A DNA stretch of 64,000 bases from Leuctra nigra (Eukaryota; Arthropoda; Insecta; Plecoptera; Leuctridae). Made by a program: the position numbers and the translations under genes. This document shows, piece by piece, positions 11,481 to 24,299 of this stretch. The stretch is from NCBI GenBank assembly GCA_934045905.1, contig OW203766.1:18532309-18596308 (forward strand), given 5' to 3'. Numbering within the stretch: the first letter of the stretch is position 1; each line of letters begins with the position of its first letter. Below the pieces are notes generated by a model, which saw only the letters and a program-made list of their open reading frames with translations, made no database searches and was not told the DNA's origin.

Positions 11481-14400
11481 ATGGAATTCACAAACGCTTT
11501 GAGATGGCTCGCGAGTTTCTTGCTCCTTCAGGCGTTAGCTGTGCGCGGTGAGTGGGTCATAGTTTACTGGTTGTGTGTTCCAAAACTAAAATTACAATAT
11601 TAACTCTTCATAACTTATGAGATATTTTAAATAATTGTGATTTTTATTATTACATTTCTTAAGAGTTTCTTCTGTGAAATTTTAGATCTTGGATAATTCA
11701 ATTTATTTCTACCGAATTTTTAAATATTTTTAAAACTCAAGGCCGATGCACAATTGACGCGGACGGACGACGCTGACGGACGACGGAGACGGATACAATG
11801 TTTAAGTCGTCGACCGTTCGCGTCCGATTGTGAACAGTCAGAGTGAATATGTCGTACCTAAACATCGTATCCGACTCCGTCGTCCGTCCTCGTCGTCTGT
11901 CTGCGTCAATTGTGCATCACCCTTAAGCGTACATATTTAGCTAAAAAAAATTGTGCATGTTTTGGCTATCTATCCACGAATAAACCAAAGTGGTTAAGAA
12001 ATAATCTAGAATAAAATGTGACGATATAATTCCCTTCTTCTTCTTGTGACCTTTAAGGCCGATGCACAATTGACGCAGACGGACGACGCGGACGGACGAT
12101 GTTTAGATATGACATATTCACTCTGCTGTTCACAATTCGGACGCAGACGGACGAAGACTTGAACATTGTATCCGTCTCCGTCGTCCGTCCGCGTCGTCCG
12201 TTCGCGTCAATTGTGCATCGGCCTTTAGCCCTACACAATTTCCTCGACTTCGTCCACTTCACATGAGACACAAGGTGTCCCTACGATGAATTAATGATTG
12301 ACACTCCACCGCAGGTTTGAGTGACGTGAACTACGGCTACCTCGGCAACTTCTCCATGGCCGCCCCCTGGTACACGATCTTCCGCCCCCTCCCCGCGCCC
12401 CAGTCCCCTGACGTCATCGCCACCGGCTTCTACCTCTACACTCGCGCTCAGCCAGCCCGCTATTACGTCACCAAGCTGCCCAACATCGATATGACAGGCT
12501 CGGACTTCTCGGGGGTCAAACCCACGTTCCTCATCACACACGGGTTTGCATCGGACGGCAATGAGACGTGGATCAAGAACATGACGAGTGCTCTTCTGAA
12601 TCGGGTAGGTGAGCTTGAAATGAGCTTGAAGTTGAGCTTGAATGAGCTTGAAGGTGAGCTTGAAGGTGAGCTTGAAGGTAAGCTTGAAGTTGAGCTTGAA
12701 ATGAGCTTGAAATGAGCTTGAAGTTGAGCTTGAAATGAGCTTGAATGTGAGCTTGAAGGTGTGCTTGAAGTTGAGCTTGAATATTAGCTTAAAATGAGCT
12801 TGAAGGTGAGCTTGAAATGAGCTTAAAGGTGAGTTTGAAGGTGAGGTTGAAGTTGAGCTTGAATGTGAGCTTGAAATGAGCTTGAATGTGAGCTTGAAAT
12901 GAGCTTAATGTGAGCTTAAAATGAGCTTGAAGTTGAGATTGAAATATGCGTACTCATTGTTTGTCAAAAATGCTTGAAAATAATAGTTTGAATGTACACT
13001 TGAAGTGTCAAATGGCCTACTATAATAAGACATTATAATGATATTTTCTCCACAGTTCGATGCTAATGTGATCGCTGTGGATTGGGGCAAAGGCGCCAGG
13101 CAGCTGAACTACTTCCAAGTTGCCTCCAACCCCAGAGTTGTCGCCGCTGAAACCGTCAGGTGAAACATTTGCTCATTTCCGTCTTCATTGCTTGACTTGC
13201 GCCACATATGCACTTTTGGCGTCTGATGATACCTTGCCCTTATGACTTTTCTGTGCCGCCATTTTTAAACCGTAAGTGACGTCATATCTCGAAAACGGCT
13301 GGACCGAAAGATCGACCAAGGACAGCTGACGTCAGAACTCAGTTAATAAATGTAATATAAACATATTGTAAAGGTTACAATGAAGAACGATACAAGATCT
13401 ATCATTTGATTGTATCATTTGATACAATTGGCAGATCAGGAGGCTCTAAAGCCGAGCGCGTCGTTCAAAGTCAAAAAGATAATAAGATCATCTTTCAGCC
13501 CTAGCACCGCTTACTTAGCAAGAAAGTGTAAGGGAAATTCCATATTAAGTACGTGTTTGTGTCTCAGGTTGATCAACTACTTGGTCAACTCGCAAGGGTT
13601 CAGTGTCTCGAGGCTTCACATGATTGGTCACAGTCTCGGCGCACATACCTTCTCCTACGTTGCCAAAGCGCTGCCAGGTGTTGCCAGACTTACAGGTAAA
13701 GTATAGCAACTTGTCATTTGAGTGTGTATGTTTTTTTTTGTTTGTATTGCCTTTTGATATTCTGATTATAAAACAAGACAATTCTTTGAACTTCTACGTT
13801 AACTTATTTATTATTAGAAAATACAATATTTCGTATTATCTATATTGTATTTGAATAATTACAAAAGATATTCTGATTGTTTGTAATTTTCTATAATTTT
13901 TTTAATTTCATTCTAATTTTTTAATATTATTAACGGTTTTATGTTTTTCGTTCTTGTATTCCAAAGAGCTTTTTAATTATATGATTTTTATATCGTTTTT
14001 TATTTAGTTTCGATTTTTTATGCTGAATTGACGCTGGTAGTGGGACCACTACCAAACACATTGTGTTGTTTTTAATGTTTTGGTGCATATTTAAGTTAAA
14101 TTACATATTATTTGTATTAATAATCGTTGTTTCAAACTTCAGAAATTTTAAAAGCATCTATAAAGCGTCCACGTTCCAACACGATCTTTCCAATAGTAGA
14201 AAATATGGTACAGGTGATTTTGTTGGTCAACCTAAAGTAGGTTGGAGAGTTCCCAAGAGGCCAACTAACTCCTGTACATCTTACAGCTCTGGACCCCGCC
14301 GCCCCCGGGTTCGAAGGCTACGATAAGGCAGTGCGTCTCGACGTCACCGACGCCGCCTTCGTGGAGGTGATCCACACCGACGCCCTCCCCCTGGTGCCGT

Positions 14401-17400
14401 TCTTCGGTGTCGGCATGATGGGGACGTATGGCCACGTCGACTACTACGTCAATGGAGGTTTCGCCCAGCCGGGATGTCTTGCCATCCCGAATGCACCGAC
14501 CATAGCGTCATTCTTTGACCTTATTAATGTCATGGTCGAAGGTGAGTGATCTAATGCCCCCCCCCCCTTTTTACACGTCATCAATCTATGCATTAATGTT
14601 TCCTGCTAAAGAGAAAGTATGGACGTTACGGGATGCTATCATAATCATCCTCCTGGTATTATTTTACTACTAGCTGACCTTCCCGGCGTTGCTCGTGCCG
14701 GAGAAAGGAGAGGGGGGGGGTACATGAGAGTAGAAATTCGGGATATTGTTTCATAAGTTTTATAACACCTGATAATGTCAAAAAAAGAAATTATCTCGTA
14801 CATTCTGCCTTTAAGCTGAATTTCTTCAATTAGGGGTGGTTTGGGGGAGGGGTTTAGTAGCCTGAAATGTGGGCAGGTTGACGAAGTACACGTGTGCGAA
14901 ATTTTATTGATTTCGGTCAATGGTGTAGGAGCATAATATAGCCGACAGTGTCAATTTAAATTTTTCAATTGAAGTGGTTTTTTCAATTAGGGGTTGTTTG
15001 GGGATAGGGGGTTAGTACCCTACAATGTGCAGAGGTTCAGTCAGAATCTCCATATTAAATTTGGTTGAGATCCATTAAAGGGTGTAGAAATGTATGAAGA
15101 ACATACATTCTACTTTATATATATAGATATAGAAGATAGATAGAACTTTATTTACTTGCCATTTACTATTTTATTTACTAGGTACACCTAGCACAACTAA
15201 AATTGAACGTTCAATAAATCTGATTGAATGAAATGTGTTAGATCGCACCATCAGAAGTCAGTCTAAGCGATCTCATTGTCTCACTCTAGTAGGTGACTTC
15301 ACATTTCAACGATAATATCAAGCTTTGATTGTTATGGAACATAACCAGCAGTCATTCAAATTTGTTCACCGATCAATTTTTGTTATGCCGAGTGTGCATT
15401 AGTATATAAAATACATAGATTTAACATAAGATTTTCCGATGTGTCAGACATAAAGATCGTAGCCGCGTGTCCCCATGGTCGATCTCACGTCTACTTCCTG
15501 GAATCCATTGCCAACGCCAACTGCTTGTTCTGGGGACACACCTCGCTCATGTAAGTTCAGAGGACCAACTTCCTCGCTCACCTATTACCATTTATCACGT
15601 AAATTTATGGGAAAATAACCGTTTCTAGTATTTACAAATTTACTGCTATACATACAACCTCGTAATGAAAACGGAGTTTGGCAGCGTCGAGCTAACGCCC
15701 GACTTAAAAGGTTGAACCATTGACTACCGCTCAGTATGGGACTCGTGACTGCTATAGCTGCAGCACTGAATGCTTCCGCCGATGTCTGAGGCCGCACTAC
15801 AAACGACGATTCTGGCAATATAAAGACATTATTATTAATTTTGTTCAATGCTACAACATGCCTTCATATTTATAACATAGGCCTAAATTAGGCTTATTGT
15901 TGTGCTGCGTCAGCTATCCGTGCAATCTTTCCAAATGTAAGACGATCTCAGCCGGACGAGTGAAGAATTTGACCTTGGTCTGTACGTAAGAACGGGGCGG
16001 TTCCGTTTGTCACTAGACATCGACGACAGATGACTGGCCAGTCGGACCGGGTCTATCCGCACGAAAATTTTCGTGAAATCTACGAAAATTCTCGTGCAAC
16101 TGTCATCCTGTCAGCCTATGTATCAGCTGATCACGAATATTTTCGTACGTAGGTAGCTGTCATCTGACAGCTGATCACGATTATTTTCGTGCAACAACTG
16201 TCATCTGGCATCTTAAAGGCATTTTGTGCTGAATCCTCACGAATATTTGTGTTTATAATTGGTTTTACCATTTTCCCCATGCAGACAGGCGTCACGACGC
16301 CTTTATGACGCTCTGAGCAGTCTTAATAAGCAATAGTTTCAGTTTCAGTTTATTGTTCCATCTCACAATATTAGATCAGATCAGAATGTTTATTGTCAGC
16401 TTAGAAAATATATTATAAACTACTACTCATTATTATCTATTATGAAACTGTGTGCGTATCATCTACATTGCCTAGTATCATATTCATTGCTACGCAAAGT
16501 CACCCATGCAGACAGGCGTCACGACAATTTGAATTGTATAATGTATAGGTACTACTACCCCTACATATTAAATTAAAATTGTAATAATATTTATTGGAGA
16601 TGTACCTAGTTAGAACTATAATAAATTAAAATATTTCTGCACAAGAAAGACATCAGAATAACTACTCTCAAATAACATCATTTTTGCATTTTATTCGTAA
16701 GCCAGCTGTTCACGAAAATATTTCGTGAGCTGTCACTGTCAGTTTGACAGTTCATACACGAAAATTTTCGTGCCTCACGAAAATTTTCGTGTGGATAGCC
16801 ACTTCGGGCCAGTCGCATGTCCCCACCCCCAGTGTACGTCAATGGTTGAACTCTTGTTGCTTCCACGTCAACATTTGACAGCGTATTGTTCGTCAAGAAT
16901 TTCTACTCTAAACAGCAGTTTCAAAAATAAATGACAACGTAATACTAGTTTCAATTTCAACAATTCAAGTGGATTCTCAGTCCATTGACAAGCTGTCATG
17001 GAAAACTCAGATTTATTTCAAAGATCGGAGTTATTGCTACAATTTAATACAGAGATTATTTATTATTGGATTTTTTTTAACATCATTCCCCGGATATATT
17101 TTTATTTCGCGTTTCTAGGCTTGATCTTACTCATCTCTTTGAATTCGCAGACCGATGCCCTGTACTTCTGGCAGCTGTTCACCTTTAGGCGTGGAATCAA
17201 TCAACTTCCAAGGCAGAGGTTCATATCAAGTCACAACCAATCAGAGCAGTCCATTCTGTCGTAAGTATCAGGTTGAACCATTGATCCGACTTAGCATATG
17301 GTACACTAAGTCTCGAGTCTGGAATAATATAAATCCATGACGATACATATGCGAGGATAGACATAGTAAATAGGAATACATTTTATGTCGAGAAGGTATA

Positions 17401-18288
17401 CAAGTTCGAAGTTGGGTGAGTGGTAACGCTCTGAACTTGTATTCCAGAGGCCCGGGTTCGATTCCCGCGGCCGTCCTTCCTGACTGGGTTTTTTTCGTGG
17501 TTTTCCCTCAGTCGACAGGCAAATGCTGGGAAGGTACACTACTAATAGGCCACGACCGCCTCCTTCACACCTTCCATCCTTACCTACTCTTCACCATCAT
17601 CTCCCAATCATCTTCATAATCTGCAGAACAGTGCGACGTTAAGCCCCAGACAAAAAATTATGAGTACCTATTTTAATATTATTCTTCGTATTTTGTTAAG
17701 AGGCCTGCGTAAGCGAACGGGAAAAGCACGGTTGTTAAAGCTATTTTTTGACATTTCTTTTCACGCCGACAAATTTTTAAAAAACCAGAGTAACGACCCA
17801 TTACAGCCTAATAATAGACTAAATGACACATACTGGAGTACACTATGACCTCTGTTACGACCTCAATACGATTGGTAAAATAATCGTATTTAACACTTTG
17901 AAGACGTACCAAGTGTCATAAAATACCTACTGCAGTTTGCGGCATTATTTAGTCTATTAAACTGTAATGGGTCGTTACTATCCGATTTTTTTAAATTGTA
18001 TCAGTGTAAAAAGAAATTTAAAAAATCGCCTTGACGAACCGTGCTTTTCTCGTTCGCTTACGCAAAGTTCGGTTGTACGGTATAAGCTGGGTATTGCAGG
18101 CAAAAACACAAACCGACAAGAAACAGCGAGAAAGAACCATAAGAGTAGTGTATGTTACGATCGCTTAATTACGAACTAATTACGCATTTAAAACTATTAA
18201 TTATCATATTATATTCACAGTTTCTGTTCCCACTGACACCAACGTAATGATGCAGTACCGCAGTCAGCGTGACATCGTGGTCTACTAG
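11481..18288 (+). CDS. Lipase 2: secreted pancreatic-lipase-family enzyme, complete
   Basis: Eight exons: 11481-11547, 12315-12604, 13056-13159, 13568-13695, 14287-14541, 15448-15550, 17151-17260 and 18221-18288. Phases are 1,0,2,1,1,2,1 and the total is 1125 nt (374 aa plus TAG). Exon 1 is a signal peptide with the hydrophobic core LASFLLLQALAV. Seen: ITHGF oxyanion region, GHSLGAH with Ser176, ALDPAAPGFEG with Asp199, GHVDYYVNGG, and CPHGRS with the catalytic His291. A lid-like loop of about 28 residues lies between Cys260 and Cys289, longer than the shortened lids of venom phospholipase A1 enzymes. There is no PLAT domain. A TATA box precedes it and an AATAAA follows at 18620. Role inferred: an extracellular neutral lipase. 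Oddity: the intron after exon 2 begins with a donor-rich minisatellite (12605-12950). Confidence 0.95.
11740..11927. mobile_element. Fold-back MITE, copy a
   Basis: Inverted ends aaggccgatgcacaattgacgc and gcgtcaattgtgcatcaccctt carry ggacggacgac repeats. It lies in lipase 2 intron 1 next to copy b. Confidence 0.8.
12056..12228. mobile_element. Fold-back MITE, copy b
   Basis: Same family as 11740-11927, with ends aggccgatgcacaattgacgc and gcgtcaattgtgcatcggcct. The arms are nearly perfect. It ends about 90 bases before exon 2 of lipase 2. Confidence 0.8.
12605..12950 (+). repeat. Minisatellite starting at the lipase 2 exon 2 donor
   Basis: From the donor (cgg|gtaggtgagcttgaa) onward, units of 11-12 bases, (gg/at/gt)tgagcttgaa, repeat about 28 times. 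Several junctions read gaag|gtgagc and one gaag|gtaagc, each a good 5' splice site. The upstream exon's frame stays open to 12715. Use of these donors would add Glu/Leu-rich repeats (ELEGELEG). Confidence 0.9.
14672..15120. repeat. Transposon relic
   Basis: It contains agctgaccttcccggcgttg, a motif I associate with interspersed insect repeats, and two copies of caattaggggtggtttgggg-type sequence at about 14829 and 14985. It lies in lipase 2 intron 5. Confidence 0.4.
16025..16830. mobile_element. Inverted-repeat element with cgaaaattttcg palindromes
   Basis: The ends ggtctatccgcacgaaaattttcgtg and the inverted cacgaaaattttcgtgtggatagcc lie 750 bases apart, with several further ttttcgtg copies inside. 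The short repeat catgcagacaggcgtcacgac also occurs twice. It lies in lipase 2 intron 6. Confidence 0.65.
17411..17648 (+). mobile_element. tRNA-derived SINE, copy 2
   Basis: The head has a box-A-like gtgagtggtaacgctctg and box B gggttcgattccc at tRNA spacing. The body follows, with cttcctgactgggttttttt, aaatgctgggaaggtac and a 3' end cagtgcgacgttaagcccc. It does not fold as a functional tRNA. A short 3' fragment also lies at 30370-30391. Confidence 0.85.
17701..18066. mobile_element. MITE of about 375 bp, copy 1
   Basis: The ends tgcgtaagcgaacgggaaaa and ttttctcgttcgcttacgca are inverted. The body is itself largely palindromic, around aatcgtatttaacactttga. It lies in the last intron of lipase 2. 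Confidence 0.85.
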
Positions 18289-18619
18289 ACACTGGCAGAG
18301 GATGGAAAATTACGAAAATTGTGCAGGATGAGGATTGCCAACTTTCTGTGAATTGTGATGTTCTAATGAAACTAATCGTTTAATTGTTGACTGTTATAGA
18401 AGAGGTACAAATCAGCTAATATCTGTAAAATATGAATTAATACAACATTTTAATTACATGTTATTTTATAGTGTGTACTTGCTTGATTAGTCTTTATTAT
18501 TTCTACACGTTCTTCTGAGAGCTTATAAGAAAAGTTTTTATGGTTGAATTGATATTATCTGGTTACCTCACTGTATGAAGAAGTAATACATTGGAAATCC
18601 TTGTGTCGTTCATAACAAT

Positions 18620-18625
18620 AATAAA
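18620..18625 (+). promoter_or_regulatory. Candidate poly(A) signal of lipase 2
   Basis: An AATAAA lies 332 bases past the lipase 2 stop codon in AT-rich sequence. Confidence 0.45.
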
Positions 18626-18629
18626 GCTT

Positions 18630-19480
18630 AGTATTCATAATGCACATTATTCTCATTTGTTTCCGGATATCATGGAAAGACCCAACTTTAGTCTTGAATT
18701 GACATGATGCAAACTGACCAAATGAAGATAAACAGGAAAAACATCTTGTACTTGATATGCTGATTGCTGGAGGAATTAGTTTTTAAACCACATTTACAAA
18801 GCAAACTAAATTTTGGGAGAAATACAAACAAATTTGAATTCAGTATCTATAACTCAAAGATGACATTTTATAGAGATACTAGAGGGACCCGTCATGTCAC
18901 ACATGACAAAGGCAATAATTTGTGCGATAGTTATACAAATTGTATTAATGAAACGTTGGTAATTTATAGATTTTTATATTTGGATTCAATTGGGATAATG
19001 GTGGAAAGTAGGAGGTGCAAGTGAAGTAAGAAAAGAGTTGTTCACAATTCATAGGTAAAATTATGAAAATGAAGGAAAATGTTGAATAATTTTCATGATG
19101 TTTGGCGTATAGAGAAAACTATAGCAGAATTTCAGGATAAGTACACAATGTTTGCGTAAAAATTGCATCGGTCGATTGTGCCAATTTTCCTTGTTGTTCT
19201 CCATGAATGACTGCTATGAAGACTGACTGGAAATTGCGGGCTCTGGATAATGCTACGTAAGGTCGGGGACAGGCTAAGTTGAACCCTGTTTAGCATTGCC
19301 AGGTATAGGCCGACCCATCTGTGGATTGGATTTTATTTTAAAACCGTTATTTTACCAACACCTGAGTTAGCTCAACTTGGAGTCCAGGATCATTACCATA
19401 GTTAGAATCATCTCCATTATTAATTCCAGACTTCAGGTTAAGTGAACTAAGGAGTTCATAAAAATACTAATGTTTTAAAA
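18630..19480. other. Gene-free stretch after lipase 2
   Basis: AT-rich, with no exon that I can support. The right part may belong to the Helitron relic that follows. Confidence 0.5.
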
Positions 19481-19486
19481 GTGAAA

Positions 19487-20223
19487 TTAATCCACAGATT
19501 GCCTGCTGCCTACTATGTGTGAGAACACAGGTTTGTAGAGGAATAAACCGACTCGGGAAAACGTGTGTCCTTGTGCTTTGTTGATGGTCATTGCGAAAGA
19601 TAATCGGATAGGAAATTGCCTCCCGCTAAACATAAATGGTAGGCCAAATTCGGAAGGTGTAACTGCATCTGGGAGCCTATTCTCTGGTTGAAAGCGCATG
19701 CAAAAATGTTCGACTATGCGAAAGCAAGTAAAATTTTGTTTTTTCAATGTAAAGTTAGCTCATCCATTGTACGTTGATGGAAAGAGAGTCAACATATTTT
19801 ATAGGGCATAGAATTGCAGAGTCTTTGACGGTAGCAATCTGATCGACAGATATTGCCTCTCAGTAAATAGCATCAAACTTCAATGGTTTCTATATCGAGG
19901 TGATAATTGTTAAGAACTTCTCCATTTCCAACATTGAGAAGGAATTGCATAAAATTATCTTCTCCTTCCCTCACTCGCATGTTGACGTTGAGGCGAAGCG
20001 AATTGAAGTTTCGCCATAGAGGGCAACGTTTAATGGTAAGTTCCACTATGGTAGGTACGTTGTTCGGTGGCCGCCTTGTAATACAGGTAAAGTTTGCTTG
20101 AATTCCCTCCAAGAAGAAAATCCTTGCCTCCAAGTAAACGCGTATCGGTAGCGCGACGTCGGGCATAGATAGGTCATGGATTTGTACTCTTCTCATAGCG
20201 CATATCTTAGTGGTAGTGAGCAT
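19487..20223 (-). pseudogene. Helitron / PIF1-like helicase remnant
   Basis: Two - strand fragments belong to one PIF1-type helicase. The segment 20223-19873 includes ELTIKRCPLWRNFNSLRLNV followed by NMRVREGEDNFMQFLLNVGNG. The segment 19747-19487 includes QFPIRLSFAMTINKAQGHTF and LFLYKPVFSH. These match the NMR...F..FLL..G and FAMTINKAQGQT motifs of Helitron-encoded helicases. Stops and frameshifts separate them, and the Rep domain and N-terminal ATPase motif are missing. Confidence 0.8.
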
Positions 20224-20674
20224 ATTTTTATTTCCTTTCTCTCTCAGATGATTCCATGGCCAAATATTTTTCAGGTCGATTTTTGCAAGTTACATAGTTT
20301 CACTGCCTACTAAAATTAATTTTCACTGCACAGTTAAAATTGACGTTTAAAATTAAGACATCAGAAAAAGCGATGTTTTTCACGAATAACTCGGTAAATA
20401 CTGAACAGAATATTGCGAAAGTGTTACTATAAATCAAGTCACGTAATTGTTTACATTACTGGCGAGTTTCAACTTGATCGGTGGAAAATTCAAGATTTGT
20501 ATAGAAAACGAAATTTTCAGCCACGTTGCTACGGGGACGACGTTCTTCTCTTTTAAGCGTATTATAGTAAAGGATAGTCTTTGCATCTTGGCAACTCTTA
20601 TTTACCTCACAGATAGAAGGCCCAATGTCCATTTTCTCAATTTTTGTATCAAGCTTCAAATTTACAATTTCAAG

Positions 20675-20778
20675 TAGGGATGTCGGCGGGTCCAAAAATC
20701 AGGAATCGGGTACCCGTCATAAATACTCGGGTCGGAATCGGGTAATTGAACCCCCCCTAAAAAAAAAAAAAAAAAAAA

Positions 20779-20816
<38 letters not shown>

Positions 20817-21226
20817 GGTAGGTGGCTAGGTAAGGGGGTAGGGGTTTAGGTAAATAAACACGTGGCACTTAGCTGCGTGAGAGGAGAAAATGACCCTCTC
20901 TCAGGGCCATCTGTGTGCTTGTCCTTGACAAGAATTTGAGAAAACAGGACAGGACATGATAACATTCTTTGATAACTAACAACTTCAATCATAAGAAAAC
21001 ACGAATTTGTGCACCTTTCTACCCAGGACTCAACTTTTTCACTGTGCTACAGTGTGATTGAAAAAAAATTACAGACGCATTTTTCCCATGCTTCCTACTC
21101 CTACACATGATTTCACCCCTCCTGCCCCATTCTTCTCTCACCCCCCAGAGCAAGCAAGGTCGTTGAGCTTCCCCTTGAGACGCAGCTGATAACTGTGCGT
21201 AAACAAATGTCTTTCAGCTACACTCT

Positions 21227-21264
<38 letters not shown>

Positions 21265-21339
21265 GCGATTATTATTTATTACCCGAGTAATTCATTACCC
21301 GGAACCGCCCGGGTACCCGGGTACCCGCCGACATCCCTA
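20675..21339. mobile_element. hAT-like MITE with 8-bp target duplication
   Basis: The ends tagggatgtcggcgggt and acccgccgacatcccta are inverted. The flanks atttcaag (20667-20674 and 21340-21347) are a perfect 8-bp duplication. It contains an A24-T29 tract at 20760-20814 and a second T-run near 21231. It is inserted into a fold-back repeat whose arms (agaaggcccaatgtccatttt and its inverse) lie at 20612 and 21432. Confidence 0.88.
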
Positions 21340-21737
21340 ATTTCAAGTGAAGTATTACAATTTTGTTAAAGTATTTGCATCTGGTGTAACTATAAGAAAT
21401 TGAGATTTACTGGTTTTTCCTCAAGAATCAATGAAATGGACATTGGGCCTTCTATCTCTGAGGTACAGATATTAAAAGGTTGGTCCCCTTCCCCCCCTTA
21501 CCGTTCCAAGAGCTAGTGTTTACACTATCATTCTGTGCTATCATTTTAGACGGTCCCTGAGATATACTGATATTTGCACAATCCTGCCAACTTCAAGTGA
21601 AGTATTTCAACAAATTGACAATTTGTTAATGACAATTGATTGAACGAATTGACAAGGCAATAATTTATTTTGACATCTGTGAGAAACTTAATTTGAGAGA
21701 AGAGCATTGGTACACCTTTTGGGCATTATTTTCGTTA

Positions 21738-22570
21738 GTTTGTTGAGCGAGCGTAGCAAGTGTCACCACGGTACACTTATGTTTCTCTGTGTGTTTATTT
21801 TTTATTTTTATTTTTTTCACTGCCCAGGTCAAACCGCGCAACCAATCGATCTGAAATTTTACACATATACTAACGTAATCTATGCGGTCCCTGGGATCGT
21901 TTTTGAATGGGCTCATGTGATTGGTTCAAATTAAAAAAAAATTATCTTTCGATTGGTTGTTCCGATCAATTTTAAATTTTGACAAGTCATTACGACCAAC
22001 ATTGTACCCACTCTTAAGTTTCAGCCAAATCCTCCCATTGGTTAAAATTTAAAAACGTCTTTTATGTGATTTTTGAAATTTAAACTAGAACCGTATGACC
22101 GATCAACTTAAAACTTTGCATGGTCATTGGGACCAACATTATCTGTAGTTTGACAATTTTCAGACTAATCTGTGTTTAAATCCAAAAGTTATTGACGTTT
22201 TACGGACATTTTGCGTGTTGGCTGTCAAATTTCTCGAAAATGTTGATCACGGCTACTTCGACTCTTTATAGTTCCAAGTAGTTAGAGTAGAAACTTTCAA
22301 ACGTATGAAACTGATATGACCATTCAACAGATCGGTCTAATATTGTGTAAGAACACACACTAATATTATCATGAGTGGTCCCATGTCTATTTTTTAAAGA
22401 GATCCTGTGATTTTTAAATATTAACGAGGAACAGTTCAATCAGAAAGGTTCAAAAGGTTCAAGCTTTGCATGGTTATTGGGACTAATGTTTTAGGAATAT
22501 TTTGAGATTGTTATACTTGAGTCTTGACGAAATTCAAGAATTATTGGCTTTTAATGATATTTTCTATAGA
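21738..22570. repeat. Relic of the gcgagcg-ended element family
   Basis: The left end (gagcgagcgtagcaagtgtc, caccacggtacactta, cactgcccaggtcaaaccgc) matches the element at 2111. The right end is not found, so the copy is truncated or nested. Confidence 0.6.
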
Positions 22571-22584
22571 CATAATTTCGGTTC

Positions 22585-23345
22585 GAGGTGTTGCGCGTGT
22601 CCGTGCTCGCTCATCAACGCGTTACACATAGCGTTTTCCTAGTTAATTTTACTGGATCAAACTGTCATGTATAAAATCTTAAGTCGCCATCATTTGCCTT
22701 GCCTCTATATGAATATGAAGATTAATATTTCGAAACAATGCAGAACACTATCAATAATGCAATAAATTCCAGGAAGTTCACTTGGTGCTGTGCTTGCTTC
22801 ATTCATTAGTCATTCATCATACAAAATATTGAAAACATTCAACAATGACGATAACGAGAGGTCAAACCATTTGATATTTTAAAGACGATTCTAGAAAATT
22901 GCCACCAGTTTGAGGAAAGCATTGTCAAGGATAAGATGATAGTTTGGATTTAACTTGACAATAACATTGAACTGAGTGTTTGTTCAGCTGATTAAGTGTA
23001 ATTAACAGTTTAATTGGCCATATCTCCAACACCGGCTTATCAGGATTTCAGAATTCTCAACTAGCTGATCAGAATCTTATCAGTATCACAAAATAAGGTA
23101 AGGTACAATAATCGTTTACAAATATTAAAGCGAAACGAGTTGTAAGCAATGTGCAAGACCTCGAACCCTATAAAGAATTTATATTAGTCAACTGAAAGTT
23201 TATTACTGTCCAATCCATCAATTTGGAATATTTATAACATATTTTGACAGCAAACAAGTTTCTTAGTTGCATCAGCGACTGAAAAAAGTAAACTAGGAAA
23301 ACGCTATGTGTAAGGAGTTGATAAGCGAGCCTTCGTATTGCATGC
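22585..23345. mobile_element. Inverted-repeat element
   Basis: The segment gctcatcaacgcgttacacatagcgttttcctag is mirrored by ctaggaaaacgctatgtgta..ttgataagcgagc. Similar ends also occur near 6465, 26745, 29690 and 39490, so this is a repeated family. No coding content. Confidence 0.6.
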
Positions 23346-23596
23346 AAATTAATATTCGCGTGAAAGTTGCTGCTCTATACAGACCTTGGATACGGCAATC
23401 GTCAAAGAAGCAATGATAAATTATTTGAAACGTCTTTGAATACATTTTACAAATATTTCAAAACAAGCATAAAATGTACATAAAATTAATTTTCCGAAAA
23501 TTACAAAAAATTTAAAATGATGGTCCCAATGACCATGCAAAATTTGAGTTTGATCGGTAAAACAATTACATTATCACTTTTCAACCAATCACGTGA

Positions 23597-24291
23597 TAAT
23601 AATAATAATAATAATCTTTAATCCTTTTTTTCCCCAATTATACAGTGGGTAAAGGAGGTAAAATGTACAAGGGCCTAATTAATGAAACCGGCTGGCCGGG
23701 CCTGACGTTTCTTCTGTATTCTCTTCATCTTCATCATCTTCTTCTCCATTTTCAACTTCTTCTCCTCCTTCCTCCTCAACTTTTTCTACAAGTCTTCTCC
23801 ATATGTCCACGTCTTCCCACCACTTTTCATCTCTGATCTTCATCCACGACTCCCCTCTCTCTTCCACAGCCGCCACCACTCCAATCATCCACTTTGTTCT
23901 TGGTCTTCCCCTCTTTCTTTTCCCATCAATTGCTGCTCGATCTGCCTCCCTCCTTGGAATTCTTTCCGGTGCCATTCCTTTCCATCGTCTATACCACCTC
24001 AACCTCTCTTTTCCCAATTTGAAACCTAGAGCCTCATGACATTAGAGTGTGTGCATAATTGCAGATCGTTTGGTCGAAAAAGAAATCGGAAAAAATTGTA
24101 ATTAATACATAATATTTTTAAATGAAGAAACAGTTTTAGAGGACCAAACATCAAATTGACGAAATAGTCATAAAATTCGTTCAAATTCATTTTGTAACTT
24201 CAAATTTTAAGTGAGATTTGGCTAAATGCGTCTGATTGGTTGAAACTCCAATTGGTTGAAACTGATTGGTTATTATTATTATTATTATTAT
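23597..24291 (-). pseudogene. Non-LTR retrotransposon remnant (C-terminal end)
   Basis: The - strand frame 24017-23679 reads RRWKGMAPERIPRR, then KRKRGRPRTKWMIGVV, then RGESWMKIRDEKWWEDVDIW and RRLVEK. This is the typical tail after the reverse transcriptase of insect LINEs. The rest of the element is absent. It is flanked by (taa)n at 23597 and (att)n at 24273. Confidence 0.7.
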
Positions 24292-24299
24292 TAACTCCA

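Noticed and set aside
17411..17480. Functional tRNA gene
   Set aside because: Box A and B are present but the sequence lacks a foldable acceptor stem and is attached to a SINE body found in three copies.
23645..24039. + strand frames rich in Leu/His/Ser
   Set aside because: Antisense of the LINE remnant on the - strand.
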